The notes under the pieces were generated by a model. The model was not told where the DNA came from. It was given only the letters and a program-made list of their open reading frames with translations, and made no database searches. A program made the translations under genes and the position numbers. A DNA stretch of 8,828 nucleotides from Promethearchaeota archaeon. GTDB lineage: Archaea > Asgardarchaeota > Lokiarchaeia > Sigynarchaeales > SOKP01. Every line of letters starts with the position of its first letter. Position 1 is the first letter of the stretch. The stretch is taken from the NCBI GenBank assembly GCA_016839655.1, contig JAEOTW010000269.1:1-8828 (forward strand). Direction: 5' to 3'. Shown here piece by piece: positions 1-6,615 of the stretch.

Positions 1-252
1 ATTATACTGCCCACATTTTCTCGTACGACATTTCTTTAAGAAATTAAAAAATGGATGACTCGGTAATTCATCATTAGGTGTGTGACACCCAACACAACCT
101 TCCCATTCGTATTTGACTGGCTTATATCCAGTGTAAGTTTTAATTTGCTTAGAATACTCGTCCCAATCTTTTTCTGCGATTTTTTTCCGCACGAACATAG
201 ACCAAGGACATTCAGAACAGATGTTTCCACAACGCGAGATTATTTGTTCCAT
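1..252 (-). CDS. DUF3795 family cysteine-rich protein, partial (C-terminus beyond the left edge)
   Basis: Reading the minus strand from an ATG at 252 gives 84 codons with no stop up to base 1, so the gene continues past the window. The visible protein starts MEQIISRCGNICSEC and has paired cysteines at C8/C12/C15 (CG-x2-C-x2-CP), C53/C56 (CVGC) and C75/C80. This order (an N-terminal CGxxCxxC, a middle CxGC, then C-x4-C) is the pattern I know from DUF3795 proteins, small putative metal-binding proteins of unknown function that are common in archaea and anaerobic bacteria. The family's last CxxC...PC segment would lie outside the window. A TATA-like element about 35-40 nt upstream supports this start. 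The gene is divergent from the small gene at 390. The function is unknown; metal or Fe-S binding is inferred from the cysteines only. Other-frame readings of the same bases have no recognisable pattern. Confidence 0.8.
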   Translation of the reverse strand, partial: MEQIISRCGNICSECPWSMFVRKKIAEKDWDEYSKQIKTYTGYKPVKYEWEGCVGCHTPNDELPSHPFFNFLKKCRTRKCGQYN

Positions 253-283
253 CACTTAATCACTGATATTATTCAATCCTAGT

Positions 284-295
284 TGATTTTTAAAG
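284..295 (-). promoter_or_regulatory. Candidate archaeal TATA box for the DUF3795 gene
   Basis: On the minus strand these bases read CTTTAAAAATC with ACC just before them, resembling an archaeal BRE-TATA element. A start site about 25 nt downstream would leave a leader of roughly 12 nt before the ATG at 252. The background is AT-rich, so chance matches are easy. Confidence 0.4.
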
Positions 296-361
296 GTATA
301 CTCATCTATTATTTTTGTATTTTTTTTGAATAAAAATCATTGTTTATAGGCACTTTTTCTC

Positions 362-369
362 TTTATATA
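362..369 (+). promoter_or_regulatory. TATA box (TTTATATA) placing transcription at the start codon at 390
   Basis: TTTATATA is centred about 24 nt upstream of the ATG at 390. That spacing puts the expected archaeal transcription start at or next to the start codon, giving a leaderless mRNA. No good Shine-Dalgarno sits at normal spacing, which fits. The match and spacing are seen in the sequence; the promoter role is inferred. Confidence 0.5.
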
Positions 370-389
370 GGATGATTTGATAATGATTC

Positions 390-686
390 ATGAAAGAAAT
401 GATAGCAGAAGAAAATTTATTCAATCAAAAACTCAGAATTAATCGCTATTTAAATGGCCAACTCGCTGTATTTTGCCAAGATTATCGTGGTGAACCTATT
501 GCTGAACTTTCATTGATGTCAGAGTTAGTTCAACTTGCTCCCGATGAATTTATATTAAAAGATTACTCCGAGAACCAAGATTTAGCTAAAAGACTTATTG
601 ATTTTGAAATGATAAGCACAACAGATAGATTTGTTCTAATTGGGTCTCATCTATGCCCAATTTGTCACTTAACTTCAGAGTTATGA
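390..686 (+). CDS. Small DUF4313-like protein of unknown function
   Basis: This 98-residue soluble protein has the pattern RINRY.NGQLAVF....GEP.AELS (residues 16-42), then LAPDEFILKDYSEN (49-62), a LIDF segment and a G-x3-CPICHL end (85-94). I recognise this combination of 'Y.nG..A....D..GEP', 'l...e..iKdysEN' and a late Cys as resembling DUF4313-type small proteins found in bacteria, often on plasmids and conjugative elements. No biochemical role is known to me. CxxC at 89-92 could bind metal or be incidental. ATG 390 is chosen because a TATA box fits it as a leaderless start; M4 (399) is an alternative. Its 3' end overlaps the convergent nuclease-helicase gene by 22 bp, so the two transcripts are antisense to each other there. 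A bacterial or mobile-element origin is possible but not shown. Confidence 0.75.
   Translation: MKEMIAEENLFNQKLRINRYLNGQLAVFCQDYRGEPIAELSLMSELVQLAPDEFILKDYSENQDLAKRLIDFEMISTTDRFVLIGSHLCPICHLTSEL
638..662. repeat. Inverted repeat just past the nuclease-helicase stop codon
   Basis: AATTGGG (638-644) and CCCAATT (656-662) are perfect 7-bp arms around an 11-nt loop. The repeat begins 2 nt beyond the end of the minus-strand helicase gene, yet lies inside the coding sequence of the plus-strand small gene. It could form a 3' hairpin on the helicase transcript, acting in RNA stability or termination. No T-run follows on the minus strand, so a classical terminator is doubtful. Confidence 0.4.
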
Positions 687-2449
687 TAATTTTCTAATGA
701 CTTGATTAAGTCTGTTGATCGATTTGCGCTAAGTATTAATTTTTTACGCGATCGAGTCATTCCTACATAAAGTAATTGACGATCCTTATCAGATTTATAA
801 GTATCTAACTCAGGTATGATTATCATATCAGATTCTAACCCCTTTGTTCCATGAAGCGTTCCTATCAATAAGCCAGTTGAAGTATAATTATGCTGTTTTA
901 AATCTTTCCATTTTATATCAGAATTTCTCAACTGATCAAAAAATTGATGCTTATAATCAATTTTAGACATATTTTTTCTAAATAGGACTAAAATCTCTTG
1001 AGGTACTTTAAGGCAATTATCTATTTTCTCAACTAATTTCTGGTATTCATCCTCACGACTATCTGACACGATAATTTCAACACTACCATGATTACCAACA
1101 TAGCTCTTTGTTGAAATAAACTCATCAAATTTATCTATTAATTCTTTGAGATTATCTGGCAGAGTTAATTGAGCTAAAACACCTATTTCTATAGGTACTC
1201 GATAAGAATTTTCAAACCTTTTTACTCTTCCTCTTGCTTGAATCCCAACATCTGACCAGTAAAATCTTTTTCTAGCATAAATACCTTGAAGTCCATCACA
1301 TGTAATTAGTAGGGAATTAGTTTCCGGATTGAGAACTTTAATTAAAGGTAAAAACCAAGATTCATTGAAATCTTGAGCTTCATCAATTAAAATCGCATCA
1401 TAGTGACGTTTACCATTTCCTTGAGATTTAATTAATTCAAGAAGTAAATCAGGCACAAAATCCCGGAAGAATTTATTCATTTTATCTTCCTTTTCTGCGC
1501 TGTTTTCAGCTTTTTGGTATAACGACGAAAAGTAGTTACCTGAATTCATTATATAGCTCCGAGCCCATCCATGAAATGTGCTTATGGTAATATCAGCTTC
1601 AAAATCTTGTGGATTTAACAAATTAAAAAGCAAATCTTTTAACAATCTATTGTAACATAATATAAGAATTTTCCAATCAGGATGACGTTTAGCAAGAATT
1701 CTTGCACGAGCAATTAGTATAACTGTTTTTCCACTTCCAGCAACCCCAAAGATGAGCCTATGTCCTTCTCCCATCACTCTTGCTAATTTTTCTTGTTCGT
1801 AGTCTAATATTTTTACTTTATCTTCATGTGAAAAATATTCTAATAGATCTGTTTGTTTAATAGAAGGAAGTCGGCATGTTGGAATAATATTAGCTCTAAT
1901 AGTTGTAAACATTTCTTCACTAATATTAAGGTTAAATGGTAAGATGTCTGTAATAAACTCCAAAAAATTCTCATTTCTGGTAAGAACTTCCTTAAAACCT
2001 AAATGGATTTTAATTGGTGAATTTTCTCTAATTTTTTTAGCGGTATAGCTATATTTTGGAATTTTGCTAAATACTACTAGTCGAATTATTGGTACTTGGA
2101 CATCATGGGGTAATTGACAACTATTAACTCTATCTTTTATTACTCGCCAATACTGGTATATCTGATCAAATGGATTATCAATAGCAATTGTCTCATTATC
2201 CTGTAATCGCTCCCATTCCCCCGATTTCCTTATAGTTTTTAGGTATTTCTCTGAATAATCTTTAATTTCCACAATAATAATCCCATGACTAGGAGAGAGT
2301 AAAAGATAATCGGGATGGAGTCCTCCGATATCAGGTTCGAAATAAACTAGTAAATGAGGCTCTTCTATAAATATCCTTTCAATTCGATTATAGAATGCCC
2401 GTTCACCATCGGTTGCCGATAAGGGAGGTTGACTAAGGAAATTTGCCAT
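665..2449 (-). CDS. NERD nuclease domain fused to UvrD/Rep-like SF1 DNA helicase
   Basis: This 594-residue cytoplasmic protein combines a nuclease-related (NERD) domain with a superfamily 1A helicase. The NERD part (about 10-135) has E16, the HPDY motif with D47, and VEIKDY with E61 and K63, a complete PD-(D/E)xK-type site. The helicase has Walker A GVAGSGKT (235-242), motif Ia LCYNRLL (264-270), Ib STFHGWAR (290-297), DEAQDF (356-361), motif III around ITCDGLQGIY (382-391), motif IV SYRVP with R417, motif V GTLHGTKGLE (530-539) and motif VI YVGMTRSRKKL (561-571). All motifs look intact, so ATP-driven 3'-5' unwinding coupled to DNA cleavage is expected from the family. It is shorter than full UvrD (about 720 residues), with compact 1B/2B regions. 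NERD-helicases occur on plasmids and in defence islands. The ATG at 2449 lacks a Shine-Dalgarno. The gene is divergent from the zinc-ribbon gene at 2667. Confidence 0.92.
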   Translation of the reverse strand: MANFLSQPPLSATDGERAFYNRIERIFIEEPHLLVYFEPDIGGLHPDYLLLSPSHGIIIVEIKDYSEKYLKTIRKSGEWERLQDNETIAIDNPFDQIYQYWRVIKDRVNSCQLPHDVQVPIIRLVVFSKIPKYSYTAKKIRENSPIKIHLGFKEVLTRNENFLEFITDILPFNLNISEEMFTTIRANIIPTCRLPSIKQTDLLEYFSHEDKVKILDYEQEKLARVMGEGHRLIFGVAGSGKTVILIARARILAKRHPDWKILILCYNRLLKDLLFNLLNPQDFEADITISTFHGWARSYIMNSGNYFSSLYQKAENSAEKEDKMNKFFRDFVPDLLLELIKSQGNGKRHYDAILIDEAQDFNESWFLPLIKVLNPETNSLLITCDGLQGIYARKRFYWSDVGIQARGRVKRFENSYRVPIEIGVLAQLTLPDNLKELIDKFDEFISTKSYVGNHGSVEIIVSDSREDEYQKLVEKIDNCLKVPQEILVLFRKNMSKIDYKHQFFDQLRNSDIKWKDLKQHNYTSTGLLIGTLHGTKGLESDMIIIPELDTYKSDKDRQLLYVGMTRSRKKLILSANRSTDLIKSLENYHNSEVK

Positions 2450-2503
2450 AATGTCAATTGCTTTTTATTTAATTCACACCCTTAACAATGAAAAAAGAGT
2501 TGA

Positions 2504-2519
2504 ACTATAATTATATAGT
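2504..2519. repeat. Short AT-rich inverted repeat in the divergent promoter region
   Basis: ACTATA (2504-2509) and TATAGT (2514-2519) flank ATTA, giving a 16-bp near-palindrome in the 217-bp gap between the divergent genes starting at 2449 and 2667. It contains TATA-like sequence on both strands. It might be a minus-strand TATA box for the helicase gene (about 60 nt upstream of its ATG) or a regulator site. Composition makes chance likely. Confidence 0.25.
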
Positions 2520-2632
2520 CGATTATCTTCTTTATAAAATTTGAGAAGGAATTTAATTATTATAATATCAATAAATCTGTTCAACAGCACATATTTCAGA
2601 TGCAATAGTTAAAAATAATCTAACATATCTTA

Positions 2633-2642
2633 CAAATAATTA
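2633..2642 (+). promoter_or_regulatory. Candidate TATA box for the zinc-ribbon gene
   Basis: CAAATAATTA is centred about 29 nt before the ATG at 2667, and no Shine-Dalgarno precedes that ATG. The spacing fits a leaderless or near-leaderless archaeal transcript. The rest of the 2450-2666 gap is AT-rich, and I see no RNA gene or further reading frame in it. Confidence 0.35.
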
Positions 2643-2666
2643 AAGTCAATAGCTTAGATATTAAAA

Positions 2667-3332
2667 ATGCCAAGATCCTGTCCTAAATGTGGAAAACCTT
2701 TAGAAGTATATCAAATGGGAGGTATTAGATATTTAGACTGCTCGGGATACCCTGAATGTAGATATAGAATAGAAATTGGAAAAGCTAATCAGCAAATGTC
2801 TATTGAAGAAAAAGATGGAAAAATTACATATCCTAGTATATGTCCTAATTGTAACAGAAAGTTAGTTATTATTATTGGAAAAAATGGAGCATTTTTTAGT
2901 TGTTCTGGTTATCCCTATTGCAAAAATACTTTTAGTATAGATAGTGTTAAAAATGTACTTTGTCCCAACTGTGGAAAAATAATGTATGAAAGAACAGGAA
3001 AATACGGCATCTTTTTAGGTTGTGGAGGATATCCCGACTGTAAGTTCACATATAATATCAGAATAAGCAAAGCCTTAAAAAATACCCATTCTCCAGCAAA
3101 AAAAGAAAAGAAGAAATTAGATTTACCGGAATTAAAAAGCCCAATGAGTAATGATAAAATATATAATATATTATCAGAAGAATGGCACACTATTGACCAA
3201 ATTGCTGTTAGACTAAATTTGAATGATGATAATGATATCCGGTTTTTAAAGCTTAAATTAAAAAAACTAGAGCGAGAACACTTTCTTATTACCAAACTAA
3301 AAGAGAATCAATACTACTGGAAGATATCTTAA
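2667..3332 (+). CDS. Stand-alone triple topoisomerase-type zinc-ribbon protein with C-terminal winged-helix-like domain
   Basis: This 221-residue protein has three repeats of the C-terminal zinc ribbon of type IA topoisomerases (zf-C4_Topoisom). The cysteines are C5/C8/C25/C31, C59/C62/C79/C85 and C99/C102/C119/C125, all spaced exactly C-x2-C-x16-C-x5-C and each with the hallmark GYP-x-C turn. A lysine-rich linker (about 144-158) leads to residues 159-221, with SNDKIYNILSEEWHTIDQIA, an acidic turn, and a helix LKLKLKKLERE followed by a likely wing ending YYWKIS. This reads like a winged helix-turn-helix. There is no topoisomerase catalytic domain. Such ribbons bind single-stranded DNA in topoisomerases, so a DNA-binding accessory or regulatory role is inferred. 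It lies between two DNA-processing units and ends 30 bp from the convergent herA-like gene. The specific function is unknown. Confidence 0.85.
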   Translation: MPRSCPKCGKPLEVYQMGGIRYLDCSGYPECRYRIEIGKANQQMSIEEKDGKITYPSICPNCNRKLVIIIGKNGAFFSCSGYPYCKNTFSIDSVKNVLCPNCGKIMYERTGKYGIFLGCGGYPDCKFTYNIRISKALKNTHSPAKKEKKKLDLPELKSPMSNDKIYNILSEEWHTIDQIAVRLNLNDDNDIRFLKLKLKKLEREHFLITKLKENQYYWKIS

Positions 3333-3358
3333 AACTAATAGAATATTTGACATTAGTT
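3333..3358. terminator. Weak inverted repeat between convergent genes
   Basis: AACTAAT (3333-3339) and ATTAGTT (3352-3358) form 7-bp AT-rich arms with a 12-nt loop in the 30-bp gap between the zinc-ribbon stop and the herA-like stop. On the minus strand the stem runs into TTTT. It could help end either transcript, but the stem is weak. Confidence 0.3.
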
Positions 3359-3362
3359 AGAC

Positions 3363-5237
3363 TTAATTATTCTTAGAGTTCTGATGGTAAATACGAGTCT
3401 TTTCATATAAAGTTTCAAAATATTTGTAACTCACAGAAAACGCTTGACCGTTGTAATATGCTATACTACCATTATTATCCAAGAATTTTCGCTCGGATTC
3501 ACTTAATTTTTTGTATAAATTTTTACAAATTGCTTTCTTAGAAACTTCTGTAAATATGGGACCTCTTTTATAAAGATCTAATCCTAAATCATCAATAACT
3601 TCGAAAGTTTTTTCACAAATATTTTTTTCTACCCCATTAAATGTGGTTATTTCGCTAAATACCGCACTCAGTAAGTCAGTACCTGATTGTAATTCTTTTG
3701 CTTTCTTTGCTCTTGCTATTTCTTCAAAGTTTAGAATTTTAACAGGAAGTACAAAGGGTTGATTAGAACTCCACATGTAAGATTTTCCCTTTATTGGTTC
3801 ATTTAAGATTTGAGTAAGTACATCGTTTGAGAAGTGAGCGTTAGCATCTTGCAAAGCTCGTAGATCCCCTTTATTAAGTAAATGAAAAATAAAGAAATTA
3901 TCTCCCTGACTAAGAATTTCTCTTGAGATACTCCCAGGTTGTTGTGTGATAAAAATACTCCCTAGTTGATATTTTCTTCCTTCCTTAGCGAGTTCTACAA
4001 ATTTTTCAACATTATTCGATCCACCTATTACTGATTGAGCCTCTTCAACTACAAATACAATTTTATCAAGATCCTCCTTTCCCCCGGTAAATTTTCTTTG
4101 ATTTCTATTAAAGAAATAACTTATAATTGTAGAAGACAATTGTAAGGCTGAGCGTGAATTGAGTAAAGAAATATCAATAATTACGGGAAAACCTTCCCTA
4201 ACAGATTGTTCAAGGATATCTAAAAGTTTTGATTCCGGATCGTGCAATTGGTCAATTGGGGGAACAAGATTATTCAATATTGGAGGGATACTTTTGTCAT
4301 CATTTAATTCCATTATTTCCTGAACCTTATCATAACTTACTAACCATCTGAACTTGGATATATATTCTAATAATTCTATCCATTGAGATTTGTTCATTCC
4401 CATTAATTTCTGAAAGAAAATTAATCCATGCTTCTCCTGATTTACAATAATAGGAATAATAAAATGAGGATCCAATCTTCTAAAATCAAATTTTAAGTTT
4501 GTATAAACATTAACTCCTAATTCATCTCTAACCTTAACACGATTGGTAATTAAAATAGCCGGAATCTTATCCATTATTCCGGGTCTACCTTTTTTATCTG
4601 TTATAGAATATTCTCCTTCAGGATCGAAGATTATAAGACTTCCAAATTCTTTTTTCCAATCAGATGCAAGGAGTTTCATTAAATTGCTTTTTCCATAACC
4701 AGCTCTTGCAAAAATAAAAGTGCGCTTTTCTGATAATTCCGTCATATCAAATTTGATATCAATTCCATCATCAAGCCAAAAATCGCCGATCTTTACTCCC
4801 TCACTCATTTCACTTAAGGCTTGGTTGCATATTACTTTGGTAATTTCAGAACTTGGTTGAATAACCCTACTAGTAATGTGAGGAATTGATTGAATTCCTG
4901 GTGTGAATTTATTCATTTCAGGATTAATTCTTCCTAACAATTTAATTTTTACTTGATAACTGACTTTTTGAGCTTTGATATCTTGCCCAATTAAATCTGG
5001 TTCTAATGCAACTTCAGAAAGCCATTTTCTACCCATAAACGATACCATTTCTCCCTGTGGTATGTAATCCATTACTCTAGCGACAATAAATTCATAACGA
5101 TTATCAATTAACATAAACCCACCAACCTTAGGGACATATTCAGTCTGATATGGAGCAATGATACTAGCTAAATATTCAAAGTTGGAACTATCGAGTCCAA
5201 GAAATATCCCGATTATTTCTCCTGGCTGGTTTTCCAT
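3363..5237 (-). CDS. herA: HerA-like hexameric DNA translocase ATPase
   Basis: This 624-residue ATPase belongs to the HerA/FtsK group (DUF87), which forms hexameric rings that pump double-stranded DNA and drive NurA nuclease. The N-terminal part (about 5-105) resembles the HAS beta-barrel (EIIGIFLGLDSS, then FMLIDNRYEFIVARVMDY). Walker A is ARAGYGKSN (177-185, K183), followed by LIIFDPEGEY (201-210). Walker B is IVFVVEEAQ (393-401, E398/E399). HerA-type motifs follow: EGRKYQLGSIFITQQP (419-434) and FHLLNKGDLRAL (451-462). Residues about 505-624 extend past the ATPase core and include a possible winged-helix-like segment (LDLYKRGPIF, then IAYYNGQAFSVSY). The gene is second in an operon, starting 3 nt after the nurA-like stop behind a strong GGGAGGT. 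End resection with Mre11-Rad50 is the known archaeal role; no such partners are seen here, so a defence role is possible. Confidence 0.9.
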   Translation of the reverse strand: MENQPGEIIGIFLGLDSSNFEYLASIIAPYQTEYVPKVGGFMLIDNRYEFIVARVMDYIPQGEMVSFMGRKWLSEVALEPDLIGQDIKAQKVSYQVKIKLLGRINPEMNKFTPGIQSIPHITSRVIQPSSEITKVICNQALSEMSEGVKIGDFWLDDGIDIKFDMTELSEKRTFIFARAGYGKSNLMKLLASDWKKEFGSLIIFDPEGEYSITDKKGRPGIMDKIPAILITNRVKVRDELGVNVYTNLKFDFRRLDPHFIIPIIVNQEKHGLIFFQKLMGMNKSQWIELLEYISKFRWLVSYDKVQEIMELNDDKSIPPILNNLVPPIDQLHDPESKLLDILEQSVREGFPVIIDISLLNSRSALQLSSTIISYFFNRNQRKFTGGKEDLDKIVFVVEEAQSVIGGSNNVEKFVELAKEGRKYQLGSIFITQQPGSISREILSQGDNFFIFHLLNKGDLRALQDANAHFSNDVLTQILNEPIKGKSYMWSSNQPFVLPVKILNFEEIARAKKAKELQSGTDLLSAVFSEITTFNGVEKNICEKTFEVIDDLGLDLYKRGPIFTEVSKKAICKNLYKKLSESERKFLDNNGSIAYYNGQAFSVSYKYFETLYEKTRIYHQNSKNN

Positions 5238-5240
5238 CTA

Positions 5241-6341
5241 TTAAAAACCTCCCAAAATCCCTTTATTAACATATTCTCGTAAGTAATTACTTTCTTTCAT
5301 CAATCTATTCAAGTTTTTATCTCCAATTTCATTCAATATTCTATCAATTATTTTTTGCCTCCAAATGGACGCTGTGAAGCCAGTTCTGACTGCTTTTTCA
5401 TGAGCTCTCATAATAGTTTGGGGATATCCTAATACAGGGTAAGAAGCTGTAGAATCCTTAATAAGATGACCAATAATTTCATGTACCTCGTGTTTCGTGT
5501 AAATTTCACTATTATTTTTAAAGTCGTAAGGAACTTCGATAGTTACTAACAAATTACTCATCTTAGATAGTTTTGCAACATATAACTTACCAAAAGCATA
5601 ATGCAGAAAGTCGCTTCTTAACTCACTTGCGCGTTCTGTACCCTTTCCAGTCCATTTGTAAACTATTCTTTCTATATTCCAAGGTATTTCAATAAAACCT
5701 GTTTTATTCAAAGGAATTTTCTTTTCTATAAAAAGAGCAGAAGAAATTAGATTCAGAACTTTAGAGCTTTTGGCAACTCCAACAAGTTTTCTTTTTTTGT
5801 AAAGTTTAAGAATTGCAATTAGTTTATCAATATGTTCTTCTTTTAATGCTATAGTTCTGAGTAAACCATCTTTCATTATAACAATTGGTTCATTTTTATC
5901 TCTCGTTAGTCTTTCAAAAATGGATGCTAATTCAGCTAGTTCCATTGCGATTTTCGAAGCACTTAAGATTGCAGAGCTTTGAAGAATTGTATCTAAGTCT
6001 AGTAAAGCTAAGAATTTCTTTATGATAGTAAAATCATCTAGATATGCAAAATCACTAGGTCCTAAAGTATGTCCTTTTGGAACCAGAAATTTCATTAATT
6101 CGTTGCCAAAAGAGTCTGCAATTACAACAAAATCCAATTCAAATGGATCAAAATATATTCCCATTTTTCCTCCATCAAAAGATTTGTAAGTAACAGAACT
6201 ATATATACCTACAGGTTCTACTTCTGCAAAATTCAAATCTTTAACTAAATTTCTTAAATTGTGAAATTTCTTAATTTGTTTACTTACAGTCTCTTCTAGG
6301 TTTTGAATTTCATTTAAATCAAACTTTAATTGGGGTTCCAT
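5241..6341 (-). CDS. nurA: NurA-like nuclease, partner of HerA
   Basis: This 366-residue protein carries the spaced landmarks of NurA, an RNase H-fold nuclease that works with HerA on DNA ends. They are an E-rich helix (E134/E137) before IVIMKDGLLRT (D158), LVGVAKSSK (187-194), and GYPQTIMRAHEKA with Y306 and H314. The Tyr and His are 8 residues apart, as I recall for Y291/H299 in Sulfolobus NurA. The place expected for motif I (VDGS-like) reads VGIYSSV (44-50), so the first metal-binding Asp appears replaced by Tyr (codon TAT), although D56, D65 and D76 are close by. The length fits the family (about 330-450). It is the first gene of a two-gene operon with herA. The NurA call rests mainly on the D158, GVAKSSK and YP...AH motifs plus adjacency to herA. 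Activity is uncertain given motif I. Confidence 0.8.
   Translation of the reverse strand: MEPQLKFDLNEIQNLEETVSKQIKKFHNLRNLVKDLNFAEVEPVGIYSSVTYKSFDGGKMGIYFDPFELDFVVIADSFGNELMKFLVPKGHTLGPSDFAYLDDFTIIKKFLALLDLDTILQSSAILSASKIAMELAELASIFERLTRDKNEPIVIMKDGLLRTIALKEEHIDKLIAILKLYKKRKLVGVAKSSKVLNLISSALFIEKKIPLNKTGFIEIPWNIERIVYKWTGKGTERASELRSDFLHYAFGKLYVAKLSKMSNLLVTIEVPYDFKNNSEIYTKHEVHEIIGHLIKDSTASYPVLGYPQTIMRAHEKAVRTGFTASIWRQKIIDRILNEIGDKNLNRLMKESNYLREYVNKGILGGF
5247..5253 (-). promoter_or_regulatory. Strong Shine-Dalgarno (GGGAGGT) for the herA-like gene
   Basis: On the minus strand GGGAGGT lies within the last codons of the nurA-like gene, 9 nt before the herA-like ATG at 5237. It is the best ribosome-binding site in the window. 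It supports that start and translation of herA from a shared nurA-herA mRNA, in contrast to the apparently leaderless first genes. Confidence 0.75.
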
Positions 6342-6360
6342 TAGGTTTCACTTTTTAGAC

Positions 6361-6382
6361 AATATAGTGTATTTTTTAAAGT
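6361..6382 (-). promoter_or_regulatory. Candidate promoter of the nurA-herA operon
   Basis: Two TATA-like minus-strand elements precede the ATG at 6341. ACTTTAAAAAAT (6371-6382) would give a leader of about 10 nt. ACACTATATT (6361-6370) would make the mRNA essentially leaderless. I cannot choose between them from sequence. The rest of the 274-bp gap (6342-6615) holds only very short AT-rich reading frames and the divergent promoter of the TIR gene. Confidence 0.4.
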
Positions 6383-6567
6383 AAAAATAAAAGTATAAGA
6401 ATTAATGTTTTTTGATTTTCTAAGTTTTAACAAAAATATGAGAAATTTATCTATTTCAATTGATACTCTATTAGGGACTTAAAATAAAAACAGTATATAT
6501 TACCTACATATAATTGGATTTATGATGATTGTAATTGAAAATACTTAAATATAAATCAAAATCTAGT

Positions 6568-6579
6568 TTTAAATATATA
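6568..6579 (+). promoter_or_regulatory. TATA box of the 7TM-TIR gene
   Basis: TTTAAATATATA is centred about 42 nt before the ATG at 6616, so transcription should start near 6600 with a leader of about 15 nt. No Shine-Dalgarno is visible before the ATG. It is one of the better TATA matches in the window. Confidence 0.5.
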
Positions 6580-6615
6580 GTCATCCAAATAAAATTCTCT
6601 TAATTTGACAATAAA

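Noticed and set aside
36..230. Minus-strand reading frame of 64 codons starting at 230
   Set aside because: It is a shadow of the overlapping minus frame from 252, which has a coherent DUF3795 cysteine pattern; the 64-codon product shows no recognisable pattern.
82..282. Plus-strand reading frame of 66 codons
   Set aside because: It is antisense to the DUF3795-like gene and covers the likely promoter of that gene; the product has no recognisable motif.
2450..2666. Possible small RNA or hairpin element in the helicase/zinc-ribbon gap
   Set aside because: Only short AT-rich complementary segments are present; there is no stable stem, tRNA-like or C/D-box-like pattern.
2915..3295. Minus-strand reading frame of 126 codons
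   Set aside because: It lies entirely antisense to the zinc-ribbon gene, whose three perfect cysteine repeats prove the plus frame is coding; the Phe/Ser/Leu-rich product is what antisense of Lys/Glu-rich coding gives.
6342..6615. Possible small peptide genes in the divergent gap, such as a 14-codon frame starting MRNLSISID
   Set aside because: They are too short and have no motif or clear start signal; such frames are expected by chance in this AT-rich spacer.
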